From NCBI GenBank assembly GCA_021773655.1, contig JAJFJX010000433.1, forward strand, positions 1 through 8,298: 8,298 bases of DNA. Reading direction: 5' to 3'. The notes under the pieces are model-generated. The model did no database searches. It saw only the letters and a list, made by a program, of their open reading frames with translations, and was not told the origin of the DNA. The DNA is from Panacagrimonas sp. (GTDB lineage: Bacteria > Pseudomonadota > Gammaproteobacteria > Nevskiales > Nevskiaceae). This document shows, piece by piece, positions 1-8,298 of the stretch. Numbering within the stretch: the stretch's first letter is position 1; every line of letters starts with the position of its first letter. The translations under genes were made by a program, and so were the position numbers.

Positions 1-830
<830 letters not shown>

Positions 831-905
831 TCCGCGACCGTGCAGACGACCCGCCTTTACCCCGACGATCCTGCGAGCGCCCGGTTGCGGCGAATCCCTT
901 CACGA

Positions 906-921
906 CGCCGGATCTCCGGCG
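906..921 (+). other. Stem-loop in the liuB-liuD gap
   Basis: CGCCGG (906-911) and CCGGCG (916-921) are perfect inverted repeats around the four-base loop ATCT. The hairpin ends 46 bp before the liuD ATG. No T-run follows, so it does not look like a rho-independent terminator; processing or stabilisation of a liuB-liuD transcript is possible but is inference. Such short GC stems also arise by chance at this base composition. The rest of the 831-967 gap shows no clear promoter and no clear Shine-Dalgarno sequence. Confidence 0.3.
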
Positions 922-967
922 CCCCGCGCGCCGAGTCGCGTTCACCGGTTTACAACCTGGCCTGATC

Positions 968-2951
<1,984 letters not shown>

Positions 2952-2953
<2 letters not shown>

Positions 2954-2969
2954 TCGCGCAGTTGCGATT
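2952..2969 (+). terminator. Weak terminator-like stem-loop at the end of liuD
   Basis: GATCGC (2952-2957) and GCGATT (2964-2969) can pair over six positions, one of them a G-U pair, around a six-base loop. The stem starts inside the liuD stop codon. A moderately T-rich but interrupted tract follows (TTCGTTTGCATTT). The short stem and interrupted T-tract make it a poor intrinsic terminator. It is listed because it sits exactly at the end of the leucine-degradation pair and before an unrelated gene. Confidence 0.25.
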
Positions 2970-3060
2970 CGTTTGCATTTGCGGGAGCGTGCCGGGCACC
3001 ATTGGAGTTTGCCTGCGCCGCTGACCCGGGCGGGCGCCCCGACTGATCGCCGCTGCCGCG

Positions 3061-3705
3061 ATGAACTTCGCCCCTGATGCCGGAACCCGCAAGACCCGCC
3101 TGATCGGCCTGACCGTGGTGGTGGTGGTGCACGTGCTGCTGATCTGGGGCCTGATGACGGGCCTGGCACGCAAGGTGGTGGAAGTGATCCCGCAGCCGAT
3201 CCAAACCAGGATCATCGAGGACCTGCGCCCGCAGATCGAAGAGCCGCCGCCGCCGGTGCCCGAGTTCGAGCCGCCGCCGCCGCCGTTCGTGCCGCCGCCG
3301 GACATCGTCATCGCCACGCCGCCGCCGCCGCCGACCACCATCACCCGCATCACCCGCACGCCGCCGCCGGCGCCACCGCGGCCGCCGGCACCCGCACCGC
3401 CGCGCGAGCCGGTGCGGGTGCCGGCGCGGGTGGACTTGGAGAACAGCGGCCGCGCCTGCCGGGAGCCTGCCTATCCGTCGGCATCCGAACGCCTGGGCGA
3501 GCAGGGCACCAGCGGCATCAGCCTGCTGATCGGTGCCGACGGCAAGGTCAAGCAGACCCGCGTCGACCAGTCCAGCGGATACCGGCGCCTGGACGACGCC
3601 GCGGTGCGGGCGTTTTCCGCCTGCAGGTTCGTGGTCGGCACCGTCGACGGCGTGCCGGCGGCGACCTGGTTTTCGATCCGCTATCAATGGGTGATTCCGA
3701 ACTGA
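3061..3705 (+). CDS. tonB: TonB-family energy transducer
   Basis: This 214-residue protein matches TonB, which carries proton-motive energy from the inner-membrane ExbB-ExbD motor to outer-membrane TonB-dependent receptors. Seen in order: a short basic N-terminus (1-13); one membrane segment about 14-34 (LIGLTVVVVVHVLLIWGLM) with a histidine at 24, matching the functionally important His of the E. coli TonB anchor; a proline-rich periplasmic spacer about 62-121 with P4-P5 runs and X-Pro repeats; and a C-terminal TonB domain about 130-214 (CREPAYPSASERLGEQG, GADGKVKQTRVDQSSG, RLDDAAVRAFSACRF, ending IRYQWVIPN). Cys133 and Cys188 lie in the periplasmic domain. No exbB or exbD is in the window, so it probably works with a motor encoded elsewhere, as one of several TonB paralogues. 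No Shine-Dalgarno sequence is evident. The ATG at 3061 is chosen because it gives a short basic segment just before the membrane anchor. Which receptors it serves cannot be told from the sequence. Confidence 0.9.
   Translation: MNFAPDAGTRKTRLIGLTVVVVVHVLLIWGLMTGLARKVVEVIPQPIQTRIIEDLRPQIEEPPPPVPEFEPPPPPFVPPPDIVIATPPPPPTTITRITRTPPPAPPRPPAPAPPREPVRVPARVDLENSGRACREPAYPSASERLGEQGTSGISLLIGADGKVKQTRVDQSSGYRRLDDAAVRAFSACRFVVGTVDGVPAATWFSIRYQWVIPN
3244..3372 (+). repeat. Interrupted CCG trinucleotide tracts encoding the TonB proline spacer
   Basis: Uninterrupted CCG runs of four (3244-3255), five (3271-3285) and five (3319-3333) units, plus shorter runs near 3292-3300 and 3361-3369, encode the polyproline part of the spacer. 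All lie in the proline frame, so unit gain or loss would keep the reading frame. This is low-complexity coding sequence rather than a separate element. Confidence 0.7.
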
Positions 3706-3744
3706 GTGCGGTGACGGCATCCGATTCCCGGCCGCTTTGCGAAT

Positions 3745-3761
3745 GCCGGCATACTGCCGGC
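3745..3761 (+). other. Stem-loop between tonB and sppA
   Basis: GCCGGC (3745-3750) and GCCGGC (3756-3761) flank the five-base loop ATACT. Because GCCGGC is its own reverse complement, the arms form both an inverted and a direct repeat. No T-run follows (next bases CTCACTGAT), so a rho-independent terminator is not well supported. CATACT (3750-3755) resembles a sigma-70 -10 box, but no -35 sequence lies at a suitable distance. The site could be a weak terminator for tonB, part of the sppA promoter region, or chance. Confidence 0.3.
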
Positions 3762-3790
3762 CTCACTGATACCGCGACCTTCACGTTTCC

Positions 3791-5674
3791 ATGTCTGCTT
3801 CCAAATCCGTTGTGCGCCGTCTGTTCGATTTCGTCTGGGGCGTGATCATCACGTTTTACCGGGCGCTGATCATCCTCAGCCTGATCGTGTTCGCCGGCTT
3901 TGCGTGGATGATGTTCCAGGGCGGTCCGCGGCCTTCGGTGGAGGACAACGTCGCCCTGATCGTCTGGCCCTCCGGCGAGCTGGTCGACCAACTCGACTTC
4001 GAACGGCGCCTGTTCGAGCGACTGACCCGTGAGCCGCCCTCGCAGACCCTGCTGCGCGACCTGATCGACGCGGTCGACGCCGCCGCCGCGGACGACCGAA
4101 TCACGCGCGCCGTGCTCAAGCTCGACACGCTGACCGCTGCCGGCATGCCGCAGATGCAGGAACTGATGGCGGCGCTGGCGCGCTTCCGCGCCGCCGGCAA
4201 GAGCGTGCACGCCTACGGGCCGTTCTACGATCAGATCGGTTATCTGGCGGCGACCGCGGCCGACGACATCTCGCTCGACCCGCTGGGCGCGGTCTACCTG
4301 GAAGGCTTCGGCGTCTTCCAGAACTATTTCAAGGACGCACTGGACAAGCTGGGCGTACAGATGCATGTGTTCCGGGTCGGCGAGTTCAAGGCCGCGGTGG
4401 AACCCTTCATCCGCAACGACATGTCCGAGGAGGCCCGCCTGGCCAATCGCGAGTGGCTGGGCGACCTTTGGAGCGAGTACGGCAAGGTGGTGGCGCAGCA
4501 GCGCAAGTTGCCGGCCAACTCAGTGGACGCCTACGTTGCCGATTTCCGCTTCGGCATCGAACGCCTGTCCGGCAACACTGCGGTCTATGCCAAGGAAGCG
4601 GGCCTGGTCACCCACCTGGAGACGCTCAACGAGTTTCGCCAGCGCATGGGCACCGACGTCGGCATGGACGAGGAGCACGGCAGCTTCCGCCAGATTCATT
4701 TCCAGGAATACCTGCGCGCCATCAAGCCGCGCCTCAAGAAACTGCGTGCCGCAAGGCGTGCCGCGTCCGACGTGGCACTGGTGGTGGTGCAGGGGGAGAT
4801 CGTCGACGGTTACGGCGACCGCGGCCAGGCTGGCGGCGACACCATCGTCGAACTCCTCGAACAGGCCCGAAGCGACGAAAACGTTGCCGCGGTGGTGCTG
4901 CGCGTCGATTCCCCCGGCGGCAGCGCGTGGTCCTCCGAACTGATTCGCCGTCAGGTCCAGGCGCTCAAGGCGGCCGGCAAGCCGGTGGTGGTGTCGATGG
5001 GCACGGTGGCGGCCAGCGGGGGTTACTGGGTGGCGATGGATGCCGACCAGATCTGGGCGCACCCGGGCACCATCACCGGGTCGATCGGCATCTTCGGCCT
5101 GATCCCCACCATCGAGCAGCCGCTGGACCGGCTCGGTATCCATACCGACGGCGTCGGCACCACCGCGCTGGCCGGCGCCTTCCGCATCGACAGGCCGCTG
5201 TCGGACGACGTCAAGGCGATCTTCCAGAGCCAGATCGAAAAGGGCTACCGCGAGTTCATCGACGGTGTCGCCACCGGCCGCAAGCTGGACCCGGCCAAGG
5301 TCGAGGCCCTCGCCCAGGGGCGCGTGTGGAGCGGCGCCGACGCCCGCGACCTGGGCCTGATCGACCAGTTCGGCGGCCTGGAACAGGCCAGCGCCGCGGC
5401 CGCGGAGATGGCCGGACTGGGCGCCGGCGAGTGGACGCTGACGCCATTCGAGCCGCTGCCCACCTTTGCCGGCGGCATCCTCGGACAGTTCTTCGGCTCG
5501 CTGGCGCTGGACTGGAACCTGGGCCTTCTGCTGGGGCTGCCGGAGCCGCTGCATCCGCTGCTTCAGGCGTTCGAACACGCCGACGTCGGCCACTGGCTGC
5601 GGCGATTCAACGATCCCCGCGGCGTCTACGCGCACTGCATGTGCGCGCCTGATCGCACCCTGCGCGTGCCCTGA
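3791..5674 (+). CDS. sppA: Signal peptide peptidase SppA (protease IV, 67 kDa type)
   Basis: This 627-residue inner-membrane serine protease of family S49 degrades signal peptides left in the membrane after secretion. Seen: an N-terminal membrane anchor about 17-40 (VIITFYRALIILSLIVFAGFAWMM), then two tandem S49 domains, the double-length E. coli architecture. The N-terminal domain supplies the general-base lysine in FRVGEFKAAVEPFIRNDMS (Lys200, equivalent to E. coli Lys209). The C-terminal domain supplies the nucleophile in MGTVAASGGYW (Ser409, the same number as in E. coli), after VVLRVDSPGGSAWSSELIR and before GTITGSIGIFGLIPTIE. Both catalytic residues are present, so the enzyme should be active. 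The ending keeps the family signature RFNDPRGVYAHCM and adds a short tail. The ATG at 3791 gives the expected short cytoplasmic leader before the anchor; no good ribosome-binding site is visible. The stop lies three bases before murI. Confidence 0.96.
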   Translation: MSASKSVVRRLFDFVWGVIITFYRALIILSLIVFAGFAWMMFQGGPRPSVEDNVALIVWPSGELVDQLDFERRLFERLTREPPSQTLLRDLIDAVDAAAADDRITRAVLKLDTLTAAGMPQMQELMAALARFRAAGKSVHAYGPFYDQIGYLAATAADDISLDPLGAVYLEGFGVFQNYFKDALDKLGVQMHVFRVGEFKAAVEPFIRNDMSEEARLANREWLGDLWSEYGKVVAQQRKLPANSVDAYVADFRFGIERLSGNTAVYAKEAGLVTHLETLNEFRQRMGTDVGMDEEHGSFRQIHFQEYLRAIKPRLKKLRAARRAASDVALVVVQGEIVDGYGDRGQAGGDTIVELLEQARSDENVAAVVLRVDSPGGSAWSSELIRRQVQALKAAGKPVVVSMGTVAASGGYWVAMDADQIWAHPGTITGSIGIFGLIPTIEQPLDRLGIHTDGVGTTALAGAFRIDRPLSDDVKAIFQSQIEKGYREFIDGVATGRKLDPAKVEALAQGRVWSGADARDLGLIDQFGGLEQASAAAAEMAGLGAGEWTLTPFEPLPTFAGGILGQFFGSLALDWNLGLLLGLPEPLHPLLQAFEHADVGHWLRRFNDPRGVYAHCMCAPDRTLRVP

Positions 5675-5677
5675 ATC

Positions 5678-6454
5678 ATGGACCCCGCGGCTGCGCCGAT
5701 CGGCCTGTTCGATTCCGGCGTCGGCGGCTTGTCGGTGCTGCGCGAGGTGCGTGCGCTGCTGCCCGGTGAGGACCTGCTCTATTACGCCGACAGCGCCCAT
5801 TGCCCCTATGGCGGCCAGCCGGTCGCGGCGATCCAGGCGCGCGCGGTGGCAATCACCGAAACCCTGCTGGCGGCGCACTGCAAGCTGATCGTGGTGGCCT
5901 GCAACACCGCCACCATCGCCGCAGTGGAGGCCCTGCGCGCGTCCTACCCGCTGCCGTTCGTGGGCATGGAGCCGGCGGTCAAGCCGGCCTGCGCGCAGAC
6001 CCGCAGCGGCGTGGTGGGCGTGCTTGCCACTGGCGCCGCCCTGGCCGGCGACAAGTTCCACCGCCTGGTGGCCGCCCACGCCGACGGCGTTCGCGTCATC
6101 ACCCAGCCCTGCCCGGGGCTGGTCGAATGCGTGGAGTCGGGCGAACTCGATGGGCCACGCACCGAGGCCCTGGTGCGGCGCTACATCGAGCCCCTGCGTG
6201 CCGCCGGTGCCGACACCCTGGTGCTGGGCTGCACGCACTATCCCTTCCTGCGCCCGCTGATCCAGCGCATTGCCGGCAAGGAGGTGATGCTGGTCGACAC
6301 CGGCGCTGCGGTGGCGCGCCAGGTGCAACGGGTGCTGGACCGAGAAGCACTGCTGCGCCGCGATACCGACGCCGGCGGCCAGATGCGGTGGCTCGGCAGC
6401 GGCGACGTGCAGGCACTGACGCCGGTGGTCGAACGCCTGCTCGGTTGCGCCTGA
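5678..6454 (+). CDS. murI: Glutamate racemase
   Basis: This 258-residue cytosolic, cofactor-independent racemase converts L-glutamate to D-glutamate for peptidoglycan synthesis. Motifs of the Asp/Glu racemase family are intact: PIGLFDSGVGGLSVLREV (Asp12-Ser13), YYADSAHCPYGG (36-46), the first catalytic cysteine in VVACNTAT (Cys75), and the second in LGCTHYPFL (Cys185, followed by Thr186-His187). The length is typical of MurI. The LGCTHYPF signature and GVGGLSVL start argue for glutamate rather than aspartate racemase. The ATG lies three bases after the sppA TGA, with no Shine-Dalgarno of its own, so translation is probably coupled to sppA and the two likely share a transcript. Both act on the cell envelope (membrane proteolysis and wall precursor supply), but a direct functional link is only inference. 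Confidence 0.96.
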   Translation: MDPAAAPIGLFDSGVGGLSVLREVRALLPGEDLLYYADSAHCPYGGQPVAAIQARAVAITETLLAAHCKLIVVACNTATIAAVEALRASYPLPFVGMEPAVKPACAQTRSGVVGVLATGAALAGDKFHRLVAAHADGVRVITQPCPGLVECVESGELDGPRTEALVRRYIEPLRAAGADTLVLGCTHYPFLRPLIQRIAGKEVMLVDTGAAVARQVQRVLDREALLRRDTDAGGQMRWLGSGDVQALTPVVERLLGCA

Positions 6455-6475
6455 CGGGTTCCGCGCCCGGCACCT

Positions 6476-6514
6476 GCGAGGTGGCGGAAATCCGTCCTCG
6501 CCGGTCGCATTTTT
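6476..6514 (+). terminator. Possible terminator-like hairpin after murI
   Basis: GCGAGG (6476-6481) pairs with CCTCGC (6496-6501), with a further CGG/CCG pairing around the loop AAAT. A five-T run follows at 6510-6514, but eight bases separate it from the stem, more than in a standard rho-independent terminator. An overlapping alternative hairpin is CACCT (6471-6475) with AGGTG (6479-6483). The position, between a housekeeping gene and a separately promoted flagellar operon, is where transcription would be expected to end. Termination here is unproven. Confidence 0.3.
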
Positions 6515-6561
6515 CAGCGTCAAAACACCGTCGCTTACCGGGTTGGCGGGTCGCCGCGGCG

Positions 6562-6577
6562 TGGAACAGGGCTTGCA
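6562..6577 (+). promoter_or_regulatory. Sigma-54 (RpoN) -24/-12 promoter for the fliLMN operon
   Basis: TGGAACAGGGCTTGCA matches the sigma-54 consensus TGGCACG-N4-TTGCW at 10 of 12 defined positions. The invariant GG (6563-6564) and GC (6575-6576) are exactly ten bases apart. Taking the GC as -13/-12, transcription would start near 6588, giving a leader of about 33 bases before the fliL ATG at 6621. Sigma-54 with an activator such as FleQ controls flagellar structural genes in Xanthomonas and Pseudomonas (established knowledge), so the location fits. An A/T-richer patch upstream (about 6509-6528, with GTCAAAAC) might hold an activator half-site, but that is speculative. Confidence 0.72.
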
Positions 6578-6620
6578 GCAGGGCGGTTCGAACCCGCCCC
6601 AGCCCTTGGATACCCGCCGC

Positions 6621-7145
6621 ATGGCCAGCGCCGCCAACCTTACCGACGCCCCCCCTGCAGACGCCGCCGCGCCCAGGCGCAAGGGCCTTGGTCTCGCAAG
6701 CCTGCTGATCCTGCTGCTGCTGTCGGCGGCGGCGACCGGAGCAGCGGTGTGGTTTCTGACCCGGCCGCCGGCCGACGACAGCGTCGACGCCGCGGCCGGC
6801 CAGACCCCTGCAGACGCCATTCCCGCACCAGCGGCCTATCTGTCGCTGGAGCCGGCCTTCGTGGTCAACCTGGAAGATCCAGACTTGCCGCACTACCTGC
6901 AGGTGGACGTACAGCTCATGTCGCGCGACGCGGCGGCGCTGGAGTCCGTGCGCATGCACGCTCCGCGCATCCGTAACGGCCTGCTGCTGCTGTTTGCTCA
7001 GCAGAAGCCGGCGGACCTGTCGACCCGCGCCGGCAAGGAAGCGCTGCGCGCCGCGGCGCTGGAAGAGGTGCAGAAGGCGGTGCTGGCCGAGACCGGGCAG
7101 CCGGTGGTCGAGGCGGTCTATTTCACCAGTTTCGTGATGCAGTGA
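6621..7145 (+). CDS. fliL: Flagellar basal body-associated protein FliL
   Basis: This 174-residue single-pass inner-membrane protein is associated with the flagellar stator and basal body and supports torque and swarming. Seen: an Ala/Pro-rich cytoplasmic N-terminus ending in a basic patch (PRRKG, 18-22), a membrane segment about 24-46 (GLASLLILLLLSAAATGAAV), a low-complexity linker 47-70, and a periplasmic FliL domain about 72-174. That domain has the pattern YLSLEPAFVVNLED, HYLQVDVQLMSRD, HAPRIRNGLLLLFAQQ, ALEEVQKAVLAETGQP and the typical last residues VYFTSFVMQ. The ATG at 6621 is preferred over the in-frame TTG at 6543 because the sigma-54-like promoter lies between them and the extra 26 residues look like non-coding translation. 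The ribosome-binding site is weak (TGGA at 6607-6610). FliM follows after 10 bp. Confidence 0.93.
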   Translation: MASAANLTDAPPADAAAPRRKGLGLASLLILLLLSAAATGAAVWFLTRPPADDSVDAAAGQTPADAIPAPAAYLSLEPAFVVNLEDPDLPHYLQVDVQLMSRDAAALESVRMHAPRIRNGLLLLFAQQKPADLSTRAGKEALRAAALEEVQKAVLAETGQPVVEAVYFTSFVMQ

Positions 7146-7147
7146 GG
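7144..7147 (+). promoter_or_regulatory. Shine-Dalgarno sequence for fliM
   Basis: GAGG overlaps the fliL stop codon and lies eight bases before the fliM ATG at 7156, a suitable distance. It supports that start and suggests coupled fliL-fliM translation. Confidence 0.6.
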
Positions 7148-7155
7148 CCGCGACC

Positions 7156-8169
7156 ATGAGCACTTCCGACTTGCTGTCGCAGGACGAGATCGACGCGCTT
7201 CTGCACGGCGTCGATTCGGGCAGCGTCGACACCGAGCCGCCGCCGGCTGCGCCCGGCGAGGCGCGCAGCTTCGATTTCGCCACCCAGGACCGCATCGTGC
7301 GCGGCCGCATGCCGACGCTGGAAATGGTCAACGAGCGCTTCGCGCGCCTGTTCAGAATCGGCCTGTTCAACATGCTGCGCCGCCAGCCGGAGCTGACCGT
7401 GGTCGGCATCGAGATGGTCAAGTTCGGCGAATACACGCACTCGCTGTTCGTGCCCACCAGCCTGAACCTGGTGCGGGTCAAGCCATTGCGCGGCACCGCG
7501 CTGTTCATCTTCGAGCCGCGCCTGGTGTTCTCGGTGGTGGAGAACTTCTTCGGCGGCGACGGCAAGCTCAAGACCAAGATCGAGGGCCGCGAATTCACGC
7601 CCACCGAGCTGCGCGTGATCCAGTTGATGGTGCGCCAGTGCTTTGCCGATCTGGTGGAGGCCTGGGGTCCGGTGATGCCGCTGGAATTCGAGTACCTGAA
7701 TTCCGAGGTCAACCCCCACTTCGCCAACATCGTGTCGCCCAGCGAGATCGTGTGCGTGTCCAAGTTCCACATCGAACTCGAAGGCGGCGGTGGGCACCTG
7801 CACATCACGTTTCCCTATTCGATGCTCGAACCGATCCGCGATCTGCTCGACGCCGGATTGCAGTCCGACCGCTCCGAGAAGGACGAGCGCTGGCCGACCA
7901 GCCTGCGCGAGCAGATCCAGAACGCCGAAGTGGAGCTGGAGAGCGAACTGGCCAGCGCCACCATCACCCTGCGCGACCTGATGCGGCTCAAGCCCGGCGA
8001 CATCCTGCCCATCAACCTGCCCAAGGCAGTGGACCTGTGCGTCGAAGGCGTGCCGGTCTATCGCGGCCAGTTCGGCGTCGCAAACGGCCACAACGCCGTG
8101 CGCATCGACAGAATCCTGCGCCCCGGTCCAGACCCCGCGATGCGCATCACCCAAGGAGTTTCCGCATGA
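7156..8169 (+). CDS. fliM: Flagellar motor switch protein FliM
   Basis: This 337-residue C-ring (switch complex) protein binds phosphorylated CheY and sets the direction of flagellar rotation, working with FliG and FliN on the cytoplasmic face of the basal body. Seen: the N-terminal CheY-P-binding segment LLSQDEIDALL (6-16), a variable acidic/proline linker (about 20-36), a middle domain from about 40 with NERFARLFRIGLFNML and the conserved GGxG turn as FFGGDGK (Gly133-Gly136) that contacts FliG, and a C-terminal FliN-like SpoA domain about 255-330 (LRDLMRLKPGDILPINLPK, VPVYRGQFGVANGHNAVRI). The length is close to that of E. coli FliM (about 334 residues). The start is supported by an upstream GAGG. 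The stop overlaps the fliN start (ATGA). All key regions are intact, so it should be functional. Confidence 0.97.
   Translation: MSTSDLLSQDEIDALLHGVDSGSVDTEPPPAAPGEARSFDFATQDRIVRGRMPTLEMVNERFARLFRIGLFNMLRRQPELTVVGIEMVKFGEYTHSLFVPTSLNLVRVKPLRGTALFIFEPRLVFSVVENFFGGDGKLKTKIEGREFTPTELRVIQLMVRQCFADLVEAWGPVMPLEFEYLNSEVNPHFANIVSPSEIVCVSKFHIELEGGGGHLHITFPYSMLEPIRDLLDAGLQSDRSEKDERWPTSLREQIQNAEVELESELASATITLRDLMRLKPGDILPINLPKAVDLCVEGVPVYRGQFGVANGHNAVRIDRILRPGPDPAMRITQGVSA
8153..8158 (+). promoter_or_regulatory. Strong Shine-Dalgarno sequence for fliN
   Basis: AAGGAG lies inside the last codons of fliM, seven bases before the fliN ATG at 8166. It is the best ribosome-binding site in the window and fixes the fliN start; most other genes here have poor or no such sites. 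Confidence 0.8.
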
Positions 8170-8298
8170 CCGCTCAGGCGCGCACCCTCAATCCCGGCGC
8201 AACCGCCACTACCGCGCAGTTCGAGCAGTTCGAACACGGCGGCACACCATCGGCCGGCAACGACGTCAACCTCGACGTGATCCTCGACGTGGCGGTGA
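8166..8298 (+). CDS. fliN: Flagellar motor switch protein FliN, 3'-truncated by window edge
   Basis: Only the first 44 codons are visible. They give a variable Ala/Thr/Gln-rich N-terminus and then NDVNLDVILDVAV, the segment that opens the SpoA domain in FliN of Pseudomonas and Xanthomonas relatives. FliN forms the bottom of the C-ring with FliM and also binds FliH of the export apparatus. The ATG overlaps the fliM stop in the arrangement ATGA and is preceded by AAGGAG, so the two should be translationally coupled. The position directly after fliM and the DVNLDVILD motif make the call firm despite truncation. The catalogue of genes beyond (usually fliO-P-Q-R) cannot be seen. Confidence 0.92.
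   Translation, partial: MTAQARTLNPGATATTAQFEQFEHGGTPSAGNDVNLDVILDVAV

Noticed and set aside
3028..3039. Hairpin GGGC-GGGC-GCCC upstream of tonB
   Set aside because: Only four pairs, no T-run, and expected by chance in such GC-rich sequence.
3737..3755. Sigma-70 promoter for sppA from TTGCGA and CATACT
   Set aside because: The two hexamers are only seven bases apart instead of about seventeen, so they cannot act together as -35 and -10.
6540..6606. Intact tRNA gene
   Set aside because: The T-arm and acceptor pairing are present, but the segment is too short, and D-arm, anticodon arm and conserved bases such as T8, A14, G18-G19 are missing.
6543..6620. TTG start giving fliL 26 more residues
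   Set aside because: The region contains the sigma-54-like promoter, the extra residues are unlike FliL N-termini, and an ATG at 6621 gives a normal short tail before the membrane segment.
4520..6820. Minus-strand open frame of 766 codons opposite sppA, murI and fliL
   Set aside because: It runs antisense across three recognised genes and their gaps. The translation shows only biased composition and no family motifs.

Overview
This 8.3 kb, strongly GC-rich window carries eight protein-coding genes, all on the + strand and tightly packed. The protein sequences fit the chromosome of a flagellated gammaproteobacterium, most likely of the order Xanthomonadales (Lysobacteraceae/Rhodanobacteraceae). 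The reasons are the high G+C, the proline-rich TonB with a cysteine-containing C-terminal domain, the polar-type fliL-fliM-fliN order, and a sigma-54-like promoter in front of fliL. This placement is inference from protein appearance; no rRNA or tRNA marker is present.

Region 1 (1-2953) is leucine catabolism. It holds the 3' half of the carboxyltransferase (beta) subunit of 3-methylcrotonyl-CoA carboxylase (liuB), then the complete biotin-carrying alpha subunit (liuD). Together they form the enzyme that carboxylates 3-methylcrotonyl-CoA to 3-methylglutaconyl-CoA. The hydratase gene liuC, which often lies between them, is absent; a 137 bp gap with a small stem-loop takes its place.

Region 2 (3061-6454) concerns the cell envelope. 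It holds a TonB-family energy transducer, a full-length E. coli-type signal peptide peptidase SppA (protease IV), and glutamate racemase MurI. MurI begins three bases after the sppA stop, so the two are probably translationally coupled. The gaps around tonB hold only small stem-loops.

Region 3 (6455-8298) is the start of a flagellar operon: fliL, fliM and the first part of fliN, with gaps of 10 bp and then a stop/start overlap. A good match to the sigma-54 (-24/-12) promoter consensus lies 44 bp upstream of the fliL ATG. The flagellar operon therefore appears to start here rather than continue from an upstream fliK.

No gene-free stretch exceeds 166 bp. I see no mobile element, CRISPR array, rRNA gene or intact tRNA gene. 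The long minus-strand reading frames are GC-rich shadows of the real genes. The window reads as ordinary conserved chromosome. The points most worth checking are the sigma-54 promoter, a tRNA-T-arm-like palindrome overlapping it, and the junction between murI and the flagellar operon.
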